Shown piece by piece: positions 46,678-56,327 of a DNA stretch of 64,000 bases (positions are counted from its first letter, which is position 1; each line of letters starts with the position of its first letter). The stretch is from Xenopus tropicalis (lineage: Eukaryota > Chordata > Amphibia > Anura > Pipidae): positions 22,212,482 to 22,276,481 of the forward strand of contig NC_030681.2 of NCBI RefSeq assembly GCF_000004195.4, written 5' to 3'. The position numbers and the translations under genes were made by a program. The notes below the pieces were generated by a model that did not search any database, was not told the DNA's origin, and was given only the letters and a program-made list of their open reading frames with translations.

Positions 46678-47337
46678 TAGTGATGGGCGAAAAGTTTCGC
46701 CAGGCATGGATTCGCGGCGAATTTCCGCGTTTCGGCATTGGCGAATTGTTTCGCGAAACGGATGAAAAATTTCGCCGCGGAAAAATTCGCTGCACGTCCA
46801 AAAATTGTCGCCGGCGTCAAAAAAGAATAGTCGCGGGCGACAAAATAATAGCCGCGGGCGACGAAACAATAGCGCGCGACAAAATAATAGCCGCGAGCGA
46901 CGAAACAAGAGCCGCGCGACGAAACAATAGCCGTGCGACAAAATAATAGCTGCGGGCGACGAAATAATAGCCGCGCGACAAAACAATAGCCGCGCGACAA
47001 AACAATAGCCGCGGGCGACGAAACAAGAGCCGCGCGACGAAAAAATAGCCGCGGGCGACGAAACAAGAGCCGCGCGACAAAACAATAGCCGCGGGCGACG
47101 AAACAAGAGCCGCGCGACGAAACAAGAGCCGCGGGCGATGAAACAAGAGCCGCGCGCGACAAAACAATAGCCGCGGGAGACGAAACAATAGCCGTGCGAC
47201 AAAATAATAGCCGCGGGCGACAATTTTTTTTGTCGCACGACATTTTCGCCGTTTCGCGAATTTTTCGCCGTTTCGCGGATCTTTTCAAAGATTCGCGAAT
47301 TTTTCGGCGAAGCGAAATGGAACAGATTCGCTCACTA
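46678..47337 (+). mobile_element. hAT-A MITE, 660 bp, CpG-rich, perfect 8-bp TSD
   Basis: It starts TAGTGATGGGCGAAAAG, then GCCAGGCATGGATTCGCGG, and ends GGAACAGATTCGCTCACTA. Both flanks read TATATGTG (46670-46677 and 47338-47345), a perfect duplication. Termini are nearly unmutated and CpGs are abundant, so it appears young. The centre is the GC-rich array described separately. The long frames on the minus strand (214, 192 and 123 codons) are array artefacts. Confidence 0.93.
46800..47222 (+). repeat. GC-rich minisatellite, 19-21-bp steps, dense CpG
   Basis: Alternating steps such as AATAGCCGCGGGCGACGAAA and AAGAGCCGCGCGACGAAAC repeat about 20 times with indels. Dozens of CpGs lie in about 420 bp of otherwise AT-rich surroundings. 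The same position in other hAT-A copies holds the related ACTATTC/GAATAGTCGC steps, so this is an expansion of the family's variable zone. Confidence 0.93.
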
Positions 47338-47345
47338 TATATGTG

Positions 47346-47782
47346 CTAAAACATGCTATTGCATGAAAGTAGAAATGTTTTATATCTTTTACATTGCGGC
47401 TTCCTATAATCAATTAAGCAACGTGCGACTATGGAAGGAATAAAAGGAATTCTTCATTCTTTTTGAGATGTGTGCTGGGCAATTGTAATAATGAAGTCAT
47501 TTAAAATTAAAAAAGACTGTAACCAGCTATTCCTATTTGCGTGCATTATGATTGGAATAAGTAGCAAAGCCAACACTTATGTCACCAGTTTTTTTAAAGG
47601 CATTGCAACCTCAATGCTAGGAAATATACCTAGTACAAAAAGAGTTCTGACAGGTTGTTTTAAAGTTTATGAGAACACTTAGGAGGCGTAATGCTCATTT
47701 GTTTTGGTTGATGTAAGCCAGTAATGGGTGGATTCTAGTCATGTTTACTAATAATAACAACATACCATGCAACCCCCTACAA
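47346..47782. other. No gene seen
   Basis: One 70-codon plus frame (47470-47682), not recognised. No repeat identified. Confidence 0.5.
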
Positions 47783-48089
47783 GAGTGATCCCCAACCAGT
47801 GACTCGGGGGTAACATGCTGCTCCCCAACCCCTTGGATGTTGCTCTCAGTGCCCCCAAACCAGGGAGTTATTTTTGAATTCCTGACTTGGGGGCAAGTTT
47901 TGGTTGAATAAAAACAAGATTTCCTACCAAATAAAGCCCCTGTAAGCTGATAGGGGGCATAGAGGCTGCCTAATAGCCAATCACAGCCCTTATTTGGCTC
48001 CTCCATGAACTTTTATGGCGCTTGTGTTGCTCTCCAAGTCTTTTTACATTTAACTGTAGCTCACAAGTAAGAAAGGTTGGGGACCCCTG
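47783..48089 (-). mobile_element. hAT-B MITE, 307 bp
   Basis: The left GAGTGATCCCCAACCAGTG and right GGTTGGGGACCCCTG are family termini. It is the same length as the 13154 copy and collinear in reverse, sharing GACTTGGGGGCAAGTTTTGG and AATAGCCAATCACAGCCC. The flanks CCCTACAA and CTATACAA match at six of eight positions, with a central TA in both. Confidence 0.87.
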
Positions 48090-48935
48090 CTATACAAGGA
48101 CCATGGTTTCAGGCCATTCAGTTGAACATAATTATCAGAGAAGGTTAGGAGGCTAAGTGGGTACACCCAGTGATTGATTACCTGCTGGGCAAATTTTGAC
48201 CTCACTGCCTACCAACCTTGTGTTTGGCTTCCTTGACCGGCAGTTTGAACAGATCATCCTGTAATTGTATTAATCACAGTCACCATTTCAGTGCTATGTT
48301 GGAATCCATGTGGATGGCCAAAAAGCCCAGTTTGGAACTTTATTTAGACATTTAACCTATATTGGCCTATTCCTATTTTTTTTACCTTGATTGCATCTTG
48401 ATACCTATGAATTACAACAGTCTTGTTGAAAATAACACTTCTTTGGCCAAAACTGAAGATTTTTTTTTACAAATGTTGTCTTCTGGTTTTACAAAGGTTG
48501 AAAAGATCCCATTACATCTTTACTGACTTCAAGGGTAAAGTCACATGACTCACAAGATTCACTTGACTCTGGGTTCATTTCCTGTGTCATCTCCTTTTGA
48601 CCTTAGCCATGTAACATAATCGCTTTGAACATAAGATCCCAATTATTTGAGTTGAAAGTCTTCAAAACTGGTACTCAGTGAGCATTACAACGGTTGGGTA
48701 CCAAACTGATTTAATTCCTTACAGCTAATGATAGTCATGGTAAAAAATGCAATACTCATTTGGAACTGAATTTTATCAATTAAAACTGATAATTGTGTCA
48801 GACAGAAAAGGGTGGGACTGGTTAAAATGTTGTTTTTAACGCAAGTTAGATGTGTATCCTATACACATATTTCCAGGTTTTGTTGCTGGTCTTGTTGGAG
48901 GTTCTGGATCTGATAAAGTTGTAGAGGGGTTCATT
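48090..48935. other. No gene seen; unique DNA
   Basis: No frame is worth naming and no repeat is recognised. Confidence 0.5.
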
Positions 48936-49207
48936 TTAAGGTGGCGACACACGGTCGCATGATCGTCAGACCCGCCACTAACCTTCAGGGCTGAAACGGC
49001 AGATAAGGAGGTAGAAACAATAGGATTTCTACCTCCTTCTGCCGATTCAGCCCGATCAAAATCTTTTGACCTGGCCGATCGGCGAGTCGACCGATATCAG
49101 CAACCTCCTGCGATACCGGTCGACTCGCCGACTTGCCATACACGCACCGAATATCGTACGAAACAAGGTTTCGTACGATATTATCGGTGCGTGTATGGCC
49201 AGCTTTA
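48936..49207. mobile_element. MITE built from three consecutive hairpins, 272 bp
   Basis: TTAAGGTGGCGACACACGG on the left and GTGTATGGCCAGC then TTTA on the right suggest TTAA insertion. The interior holds three stem-loops. Hairpin 1 (48988-49053) has GGGCTGAAACGGCAG pairing with CTGCCGATTCAGCCC plus an inner GGAGGTAGAAA stem. Hairpin 2 (49081-49129) has GGCGAGTCGACCG. Hairpin 3 (49135-49199) has CACGCACCGA and ATATCGTACGAAAC. The ends resemble those of the 227-581 family, but the body differs. Confidence 0.8.
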
Positions 49208-49599
49208 GCCCTGCCCACCACACATAGAAAGGATGAAACAATTAAATAAACTGTCCTTGTAGTAACGTGCCTTAACTGAGCTATTGTACAATAAACCTGA
49301 ACTTCTGTTGCACCTTACTTCTTGCAAATATCTTAAGTGCTTTATCTGGATGTGAAAAGATAGCTCTTCTGAATTAACGGAAATGTTATTGGCATTCATC
49401 TTTAGAAATAATTAAGCACTCAATCAGATCGGAGCTCACATTAGCAACTATGACAAAAGATCTTTCAAGAAAGCTGAGGAATAATAGCATACAGAGAGAG
49501 AGAGCTAATTATGGATCAGATTTGCATTCTGAGCGTACAATAAGTAGTGCAGATAGGGTTCTACATGCACGGAACTACTTTATATAGATTTTAGCATGT
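49208..49599. other. No gene seen
   Basis: A short AGAG tract lies near 49493. Frames reach 64 codons, not recognised. Confidence 0.5.
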
Positions 49600-50010
49600 T
49601 TATTGTCATAAAATCAAATGTGTTTACCAATGAAATAAATACCTTGTACGAAATATAATCAACATGTGTTACTTGGCGACTGAGGAAAAATAGCCACTTT
49701 CCTGTATTGCATGTGCTTTGGGTCAATTTTAATGCACCCAAGTGTAAAGGTAGGATAAGAAGCTTAACAGTGTATGGTATGACCATATTCACAATTTTGA
49801 TGACATTTTTTAGTATGTAATTCAGGACTTTATTTCAAGCTATAGGTCTACTCTGAGGCAAAGGCCAGAGTGATTATTAGAAAATCACATCTGTTTATGT
49901 GACACGTACGGTACATACGTATATAATCGACTTGTGTTACTTGACCACTGAGAAAAAATAGCCACTGTCCTGTATCACATGTACTTTGGGTCACTTTGGG
50001 TAATTTTCAA
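49600..50010. repeat. Unclassified dispersed repeat, copy 1, with internal duplication
   Basis: AACATGTGTTACTTGGCGAC...AAAAATAGCCACTTTCCTGTA (about 49660) recurs as GACTTGTGTTACTTGACCAC...AAAAATAGCCACTGTCCTGTA (about 49928). Between them, CTACTCTGAGGCAAAGGCC...ATCACATCTG...GTGACACGTA is homologous to 54505-54580. I do not recognise the family. Confidence 0.65.
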
Positions 50011-50170
50011 ATTAGAGAGGGATATGCTATAGTTTCTAATAGATACAAAGGCTAAATGTAATGCTTCTGTGCAAATGTGCAATTAAATTAAAAAGCATAC
50101 ATGCGTAAAGTTACTGACTATGAGTGATGTAGGGAATAACCCTATTGTAAAATATAAGGATATTATACTG
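50011..50170. other. No feature seen
   Basis: Short unique AT-rich spacer. Confidence 0.5.
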
Positions 50171-50504
50171 TAAAGCTGGCCATACAAGGGCAGATCCCCT
50201 TGCTTGGCGATGTCGCTAAGCGAGCAGATCTTCACCCGATATCCCCCACCTACGGGTGGGCGATATCGGGGAGGCATGTAGGCGAATTTGATCGTTAGGC
50301 CCTGGGGCCAAACGATCGAATTCTACATGCGGCAATGGGGCAGTCGGTTCAGGGACCACATCAACGAGCCGACTCGGTCCCTGATCCAACTGGATTTTCT
50401 AACCTGGTCGATTGATATCTGGCCAATTTCAGGCCAGATATCCCCTCAGTTCTGCCCCTACACGGGCCGATAAGCTATAATCAGCCCATGTATGGGGACC
50501 TTAA
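50171..50504 (-). mobile_element. Palindromic TTAA-type MITE, 334 bp
   Basis: The left TAAAGCTGGCCATACAAGGG and right CCATGTATGGGGACC then TTAA are inverted termini. The interior, read in reverse, matches 227-581: GTAGGTGGGGGATATC-type, AACGATCGAATTC, GCCGACTCGGTCC and GGCCAGATATC blocks. The 61-codon plus frame inside is not a gene. Confidence 0.8.
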
Positions 50505-51416
50505 GTCACTTTTCTACAGGATATGGAACGCCAAGGTGAGTTTTATTATCTTTATCTTTTTGCATTACACAAGTTTTAGTAAGTCATGTGACACACATTA
50601 CATCACTGAGCACTATAACTAATGACATCACTAAGCACCAGCCGCATCACCACCCCCCTCAACAGGGGCCCCAGCCACTGCCAGTTGTCATCCCATGATC
50701 TCGCATAAGTAAAACGTGTCAGGGGAGGGACAGCTGTGGGCGGGCGAGCGCCAACATGGGGCGGGTCTGTGACGCCTGTTTTTTTCCCGGTGTCCCGATG
50801 GCCCAGTCCGACCCTGTTTCTGTGCTGGTAAGGTGCTCTCCAAGCTTAGGGATAAAACATACTGTAGCTGAAAGCTGGATTAGGCTATCTCTGCATAACA
50901 GAGGATCCAGCAAATTATTTTATTAATGCAATAATCTATGCAAAATAACAAGTGAAATAATGGCAGTTCCATTTAATTGCAAGAACACAAGTTCACTTGT
51001 TTTACATTGCTGACAATAATTGGTTTATTTGCATCTAAAGCAAGGTGTCCTAAATGTTTCTTTTGTATATAAAAAAAAAAAAATTAGTTTGAAAGCTTTA
51101 CAATGTAAATTTTGCTGTCACAATTTCTTTTGTTTGTTTTCTTTAAGAAGGAAATCCAACAAAGCAAAGTAGTGATGTTAACTAAAAAAATGAATACCGC
51201 ATTGAAAAATGAACATTGCCATAATTATTCAAGAAATGTAGGTGGGGTTTTAATATACATATAGGCATTATTATATAATATTATTATACTCAAGTATAAT
51301 GTGAGCACCAAGGCCTTGGTGCAGTCACAACTAATACTCTTGAGGACATAAAAACATGTTACTGGGTTTTAGCTGAAAAGTTTGTCTCCACAATAAACAG
51401 ATATTTTTACATTGAA
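50505..51416. other. No gene seen; GC-rich patch at 50640-50830
   Basis: A G/C-rich patch (GGGCGGGCGAGCGCC, CACCCCCCTCAACAGGGGC) stands out from AT-rich neighbours and may be part of an unrecognised repeat. The rest is unique AT-rich DNA. Confidence 0.4.
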
Positions 51417-52178
51417 TTTTGATATTCTTCATTTCCCAGGTGCCCTCAGCCATGTGAAATCTGTTTTTTAAAAGAGCAAACACATTTTTTTATATTTAAT
51501 TTTGAAATGTCACATGGGGCTGGCCATAGTCTTCATTTCCCAGGGTGCCACAGCCATGTGACCTGTACCCTGATAAACTTTAGTCACTCTTTACTGTTGT
51601 GCTGCGTTGGGAAGGGAGTAGTGATGAGCGAATTGTTTTGTGTAACTTCTGTGTAAATTAGCCGTATCAAAATAGGTGTGGTCATGTAAAAAATAGGCGC
51701 GGCTGCATAAAAAAAAGTTGCGGTCGCATGAAAATAGACAAATAGAATAAAATTTGTACAACAATTTTCCTGTCGTAACACAAATTTTTTGACAAAGCGA
51801 GATGGGACAGATTCAAATACAGGGAAACAATATGGCAGCTCCTTGACACCTGTATTGCTAAAAGTGACAGATATCAGAATAGAGCTCAGTATTAAAAAAT
51901 CGAAGTCTGGATCATGACTCCTTCAGTTACATGGGAGTAGGAGAAACAATAGGTTAGCTGAAAGCAGTTCTAATGTGTAGCGCTGGCTCCTTCTGAAAGC
52001 TCAGACTCAGGCACAATGCACTGAGATGGCACCTACACACCAATATTACAGCTACAAATACATTTGTTGGTTCAAGAATAAAATTATAAATGGCAGAGTG
52101 AATTATTTGCTATGTAAACAGTGTAATTTAGAGATAAAAAGTACCCCATGAAAAACATGGCAGAATCCCTTCTCTCTT
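51417..52178 (+). mobile_element. T2-type MITE, older copy, split by a hAT-A insertion
   Basis: It is collinear with the intact copy at 54862-55471: CATGGGGCTGGCCATAGTC, CTCCTTCTGAAAGCTCAGAC and GGTTCAAGAATAAAATTATA. A hAT-A element interrupts it at 51619. Near the left edge the TTCATTTCCCAGG...CAGCCATGTGA block is duplicated (about 51430 and 51532). Both TTAA ends are decayed. Confidence 0.8.
51619..51820 (+). mobile_element. hAT-A MITE, about 200 bp, nested in T2-type MITE
   Basis: It starts TAGTGATGAGCGAATTG and ends GATGGGACAGATTC, with the last bases decayed. Host sequence GGGAAGGGAG before it and AGGGAAACAATATGGCAGC after it join to match GGAAGGGAGCAAGATAGCAG in the intact T2 copy (about 55137). 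The repeated AGGGA is thus the remains of the target duplication. Confidence 0.85.
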
Positions 52179-53062
52179 TGCAACTGCAAAACCTTTCCCA
52201 GCAACCCCCACTACATGTATCTTTTAATGACCATTTTAAACTTGCAAGCTTGTTTGCATATACTTTACAGAAAAAAAAAATGAAAAATGAAATTATAATT
52301 TTCAATGAACAAGAAGAAGACTCATTGAGGTAAAAGTGCTTTATAGTGAAAATGAAAAATTGACCCAACTTTAAGATGATAATTATGTGAATTATACCTA
52401 ACACGAAAATGATGAGTGATAATCACTACAAAATCATAAGTGCAGTTCCTGTTAATAGATGTGACCAATAACGATTTAATGCTTCGGTTTACAAACATTT
52501 CACATTCTATGAAGTTAACATAATAGACTCCGATATAACTCAGCGTATAAACAACATACCTACTGGGAGTAATTACAATTATAAATTTTACCCATTGTCA
52601 TTTAGAAACAGCCAGTCTGTGTATGTTAGATATGTATTTTTTTTTATGTTACAAGCTTTCAGTTTGAATTAAAAATGGTCTAATTAGAGCAATTAGTCTA
52701 ATAAAATGTGTTTAAAGGAGACAGTTTATTCAGAAAGTATAGGAAACAATTACACCACATTTAATTACTCCAGACCCAGCTGTTTTGTGTTTTCTAGTGT
52801 TTATCTTGTGGCATACCCAGCTTACAGTCAGGAATAATTCATCAATAAAATAACTTCTAAAGTTAAATATTCACTGCAAAATAAAGAACTTTGGAGCTCA
52901 AAACAAACACCATAGAACAATGTTCCTTAACTTTTCCAAAATCCAAACTCAAACTTATATTATTTGTTTGGACAAAATCAGAGGCATTGAAACCACTGTC
53001 AGACACCCCAATTAAATGACAATGTATTCTGATAAAATATGGGTGTTTTGATCAGTCAAGAG
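52179..53062. other. No gene seen; unique AT-rich DNA
   Basis: A 106-codon minus frame (52084-52404) overlaps the repeat edge and has no recognisable domain. Nothing else is seen. Confidence 0.5.
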
Positions 53063-53366
53063 CAGTGATCCCCAACCAGTGGCTCATAAGCAACATGTTG
53101 CTCCCCAACCCCTTGGATGTTGCTCCCTGTGGCCTCAAAGCAGGTGCTTATTTTTGAATTTTTGGCTTGGAGGCATAAAACCATGTGTACTTCCAAACAG
53201 AGCCTTCTGTAGGCTAGCAGTCCACACTGGGCTACCAAATAACCCATCACATCCTTTTTGGGCCCTTTTTGGGTACCCCCTAGGAACGTTTTTCATGCTT
53301 GTGTTGCTCCCCAACATTTTCTATATTTAAATGTTGCTCACGAGTAAAAAAGGTTGGGGATCCCTG
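53063..53366 (-). mobile_element. hAT-B MITE, 304 bp
   Basis: It starts CAGTGATCCCCAACCAGTGG and ends GGTTGGGGATCCCTG. The flanks GTCAAGAG (53055-53062) and GTCAACAG (53367-53374) give an 8-bp duplication with one mismatch. It shares CAACCCCTTGGATGTTGCTC with the other copies. Confidence 0.9.
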
Positions 53367-53512
53367 GTCAACAGTATGAAAAATTGCCCCTGAGACTTTG
53401 TACTGATGGCTCTATGTCCATCAAAATTAGATTTTGAGCAAAGATTGAGAATGTTTATCTAATTTACCCAGCTATAAAGATGAAAACCTTGGTGGGATGG
53501 ATATAGGACCAT

Positions 53513-54332
53513 TAGTGATGAGCGAAAAGTGATGGGCAAAATGTTTCGCCAGGCATGGATTTGTGGCGAATTTCCGCGTTTCACCATTGGCGGATTGTTT
53601 CGCGGAACGGATGAAAACATTTGCCACAGAAAAATTTGACATGCGGGCAAAAATTGTTGCAGGCATCAAAAGAATAGTCGCAGCGTCAAAATAAATAGTT
53701 GCAGTGTCAAAATAAATAGTTGCACATCAAAAGAATAGTCGCGGCATCAAAATAAATAGTCGTGTGAATTTGTCGCCCATCGAAAAAAGTTGCATGAAAT
53801 TGGGTGAGGTTGCGTGAAAAAATGGGTGGGCAATGAAAAAAGACACTTGTGACAAAAAAGTTGTGCGTTAAATGTGTTAAGACCCCCATACACGGGCTGA
53901 TAGAAGCTGCCGATATCGGTCCCTTGGACCGACTCGGCAGCTTATCTGCCCATGTAGGGGCAGAAATGAGTGGGCTGGCTGACCCATATCTGGCCTGAAA
54001 TTGGCCAGATATCGATCAGCCAGGTTAAAAGATTCAGTCAGATCGGTGGATGCATCGGCTCGTTGATGCGGTCCCCGAACCGACTGCCCCATTGCCACCT
54101 ACATAATCCGGTTGTTTGGCCCAAGGACCAAACGATCGGATTTTTTTTTTTTTTACTTCAAGCTCCCCGATATCGCCCACCAGTAGGTGGGGATATCGGG
54201 GGAAGATCCGCTCGCTTGGCGATCTCACCAAGTGAGCGGATCTTTACGTAGATTTTTCACCGTTTTGCAAATTTTACTGTTGTTTCACAATTTTTTCAGC
54301 AAAGTCAAATGGGACAGATTCACTCATCACTA
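53513..54332 (+). mobile_element. hAT-A MITE, perfect 8-bp TSD, split by a palindromic MITE
   Basis: Both flanks read AGGACCAT (53505-53512 and 54333-54340). The left terminus is doubled: TAGTGATGAGCGAA is followed at once by AAGTGATGGGCAAAATG. A variable zone of AATAGT(C/T)GC(A/G) steps lies at 53660-53765. An unrelated palindromic element fills 53879-54247. Without it the copy is about 450 bp. Confidence 0.92.
53879..54247 (+). mobile_element. Palindromic TTAA-type MITE nested in hAT-A
   Basis: It starts TTAAGACCCCCATACACGGG and is collinear with 227-581: AGCTGCCGATATCGGTCCC, GATATCTGGCCTGAAATTGG and GCATCGGCTCGTTGATGCGG. The right end reads GAGCGGATC then TTTA in place of the family's GTATGGCCACC, so its terminus is altered. 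hAT-A sequence resumes with TTTTTCACCGTTTTGC. Confidence 0.82.
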
Positions 54333-54349
54333 AGGACCATTTTTATTCC

Positions 54350-54610
54350 CAAACTTGATCAAATGTTTGGTGACTATGTATCACAGGACTATATTTTAAG
54401 CTGCGACTCTTCTGGAAGTGAGTGAATAAGGTTATGCCCATCCCCTCGGTGCAGATACCATTTGTGGGAGATCTCTAACATAAAATCACTGATACATTAC
54501 AATCTCATAACTCTACTTTGAGGCTAAGGCCAGAATGGCTATTACAAAACTCATTAAAACCCCATCTGTCTGTGTTACACGTAATATCATGAGAGGTAGT
54601 TGCAAGTAGC
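54350..54610. repeat. Unclassified dispersed repeat, copy 2
   Basis: CAGGACTATATTTTAAGCT, then CTACTTTGAGGCTAAGGCC, then CCCATCTGTCTGTGTTACAC, are homologous and collinear with 49820-49910. The AATAGCCACT duplication of copy 1 is not present here. Confidence 0.6.
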
Positions 54611-54861
54611 ATAACAATTTATTGTAATAGTTTCATCAACAAGCAAAACAAAAATGTAAATATTGTGGTTACGACCAAATAAATCAAGCCAAATTCTTCT
54701 TCATTAAAGTCTGTCCAACATGTTTACTACATTCCTATATTTAATACACAGCTAATCGTAAAGCATGCGTATTAAAATGTATGTTCAACTGTATTGTCAT
54801 TATATCTTTTTTTTATTATTTAAATAAATAGCACAGGACTGGTAACCTTGTGTATTGTTTA
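54611..54861. other. No feature seen
   Basis: Unique AT-rich spacer before the T2-type MITE. Confidence 0.5.
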
Positions 54862-55471
54862 TTAAAGGAATACTGTCATGGGAAAACATGTTTTTTTCAA
54901 AATGCATCAGTTAATAGCTTCTCCAGCAGAATCCTGCATTGTAATCCGTTTTTCAAAAACACAGATTTTTTTTATAAATAATTTTGAAATTTCACATGGG
55001 GCTAGCCATATTCTTCATTTCCCAGGGTGCCACAGCCATGTGACCTGTGCTCTGATAAACTTCAGTCACACTTTACTGCTGCGCTGCAAGTTGGAGTGAT
55101 ATCCCCCCCTCCCAGCAGCCGATCAGCAGAACAATAGGAAGGGAGCAAGATAGCAGCTCCCAGTAGGTATCAGAATAGCACTCAATAGAAATCCAAGTCC
55201 GGCTTGGGACTCCTCCAGTTACATGGGAGTAGGAGAAACAATAGGTTACCTGAAAGCAGGTTTAATGTGTAGTGCTGGCTCCTTCTGAAAGCTCAGACTC
55301 AGGCACAATGCACCGAGATGGCGCCTACACACCAATATTACAACTAATAAAATACATTTGTTGTTGGTTCAAGAATAAAATTTTAAATGGCAGAGTGAAT
55401 TATTTGCTATGTAAGCAGTGTAATTTAGAAATAAAAAGTACTCCATAAAAATCACGACAGTATCTCTTTAA
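54862..55471 (+). mobile_element. T2-type MITE, intact, 610 bp
   Basis: The left TTAAAGGAATACTGTCATG and right ACGACAGTATCTCTTTAA are inverted termini between TTAA sites. The body (CACATGGGGCTAGCCATATTC, GTTACATGGGAGTAGGAG) is a familiar frog repeat. It serves as the template for reconstructing the older copy at 51417. Confidence 0.92.
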
Positions 55472-55712
55472 ATAAATTGACATTGCATATATGAAGAAGC
55501 CAACTTACTGCTTATTACTTGCATTGCTATCATATATAGCAGTCTAGTAATAAACAGTAGCCTAGCAAAATGTTTCTCAAACTGAGAGGCAAGCCTTCTT
55601 TGTAAGACTTTTCTGCAATATTGGTGAGAATAGAGTGGGCATTCTCATTCCCAAAATATCAAAGTCAAATATCCAGAACCTGTGTCTTCTTGACTATGAT
55701 AAGGATATAAGG
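55472..55712. other. No feature seen
   Basis: Unique spacer; nothing recognisable. Confidence 0.5.
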
Positions 55713-55864
55713 CAGTGGTTCTCAACCTCCCTAACGCCGCCCCCAACAATAAAATTATTCCTAAGGCCATCAGAAATATGTGTTTTCCGATGGTCTTAGG
55801 CCACCCCTGTGAAAGGGTCATTTGACCCCCAAAGGGGTCCCGACCCACAGGCTGAGAACAACTG
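55713..55864 (+). mobile_element. SPIN-like hAT MITE, 152 bp, perfect 8-bp TSD
   Basis: It starts CAGTGGTTCTCAACCTCCC and ends CACAGGCTGAGAACAACTG. Internal GAAAGGGTCATTTGACCCCC and AAAGGGGTCCCGACCCACAG match the 3' part of SPIN (SPACE INVADERS) hAT elements as I remember them. Both flanks read ATATAAGG (55705-55712 and 55865-55872), with central TA as in Buster-group hAT elements. It is non-autonomous. SPIN is known for horizontal spread among tetrapods, Xenopus included. Confidence 0.87.
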
Positions 55865-55872
55865 ATATAAGG

Positions 55873-56327
55873 TCTCAGTTTAAAGATGTTTAGAATTTCT
55901 GATACAGAACAAAGAGTGGCTAGAGTGGAATTACCAAGTCTCCATTGATAAGATAAATCCTTTCTAATGTTTTAATAGTTGACCGTAGACAAACCATTAT
56001 GATTAGGCAAATTCAAGTTTTATTGTGTATGTATGGAGAGCTGTTTCAACAGACCTTGCATTAAACCCATTTGATCAGAGCCAGTCTGTCTGAAGACCAG
56101 TCTGCTCATGCCTACCATTTATGACTTCCATAGTCTGGTGCAGGGGGAGGGGTGGTTAGATCAAAAGAAATGCACCATATTATCAAATTAGAGTTTTCTG
56201 AACTCAAAGTTTCACAATTTATTAACTGAAAAAAGAAATGGGAAAATTTGAATGAAAAAAACGTGACCTCTAAAACCTGGAAAGCTTCTGTTGAAGTCAA
56301 TGGCTGGTGTATTTTCATCCTTCAAGA
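55873..56327. other. No gene seen
   Basis: One 68-codon minus frame without a recognisable product. Confidence 0.5.

Noticed and set aside
46644..47288. Minus-strand frames of 214, 192 and 123 codons
   Set aside because: All three phases are open through the GC-rich array in a hAT MITE, giving low-complexity Ala/Ser/Arg/Leu repeats. Explained by the array.
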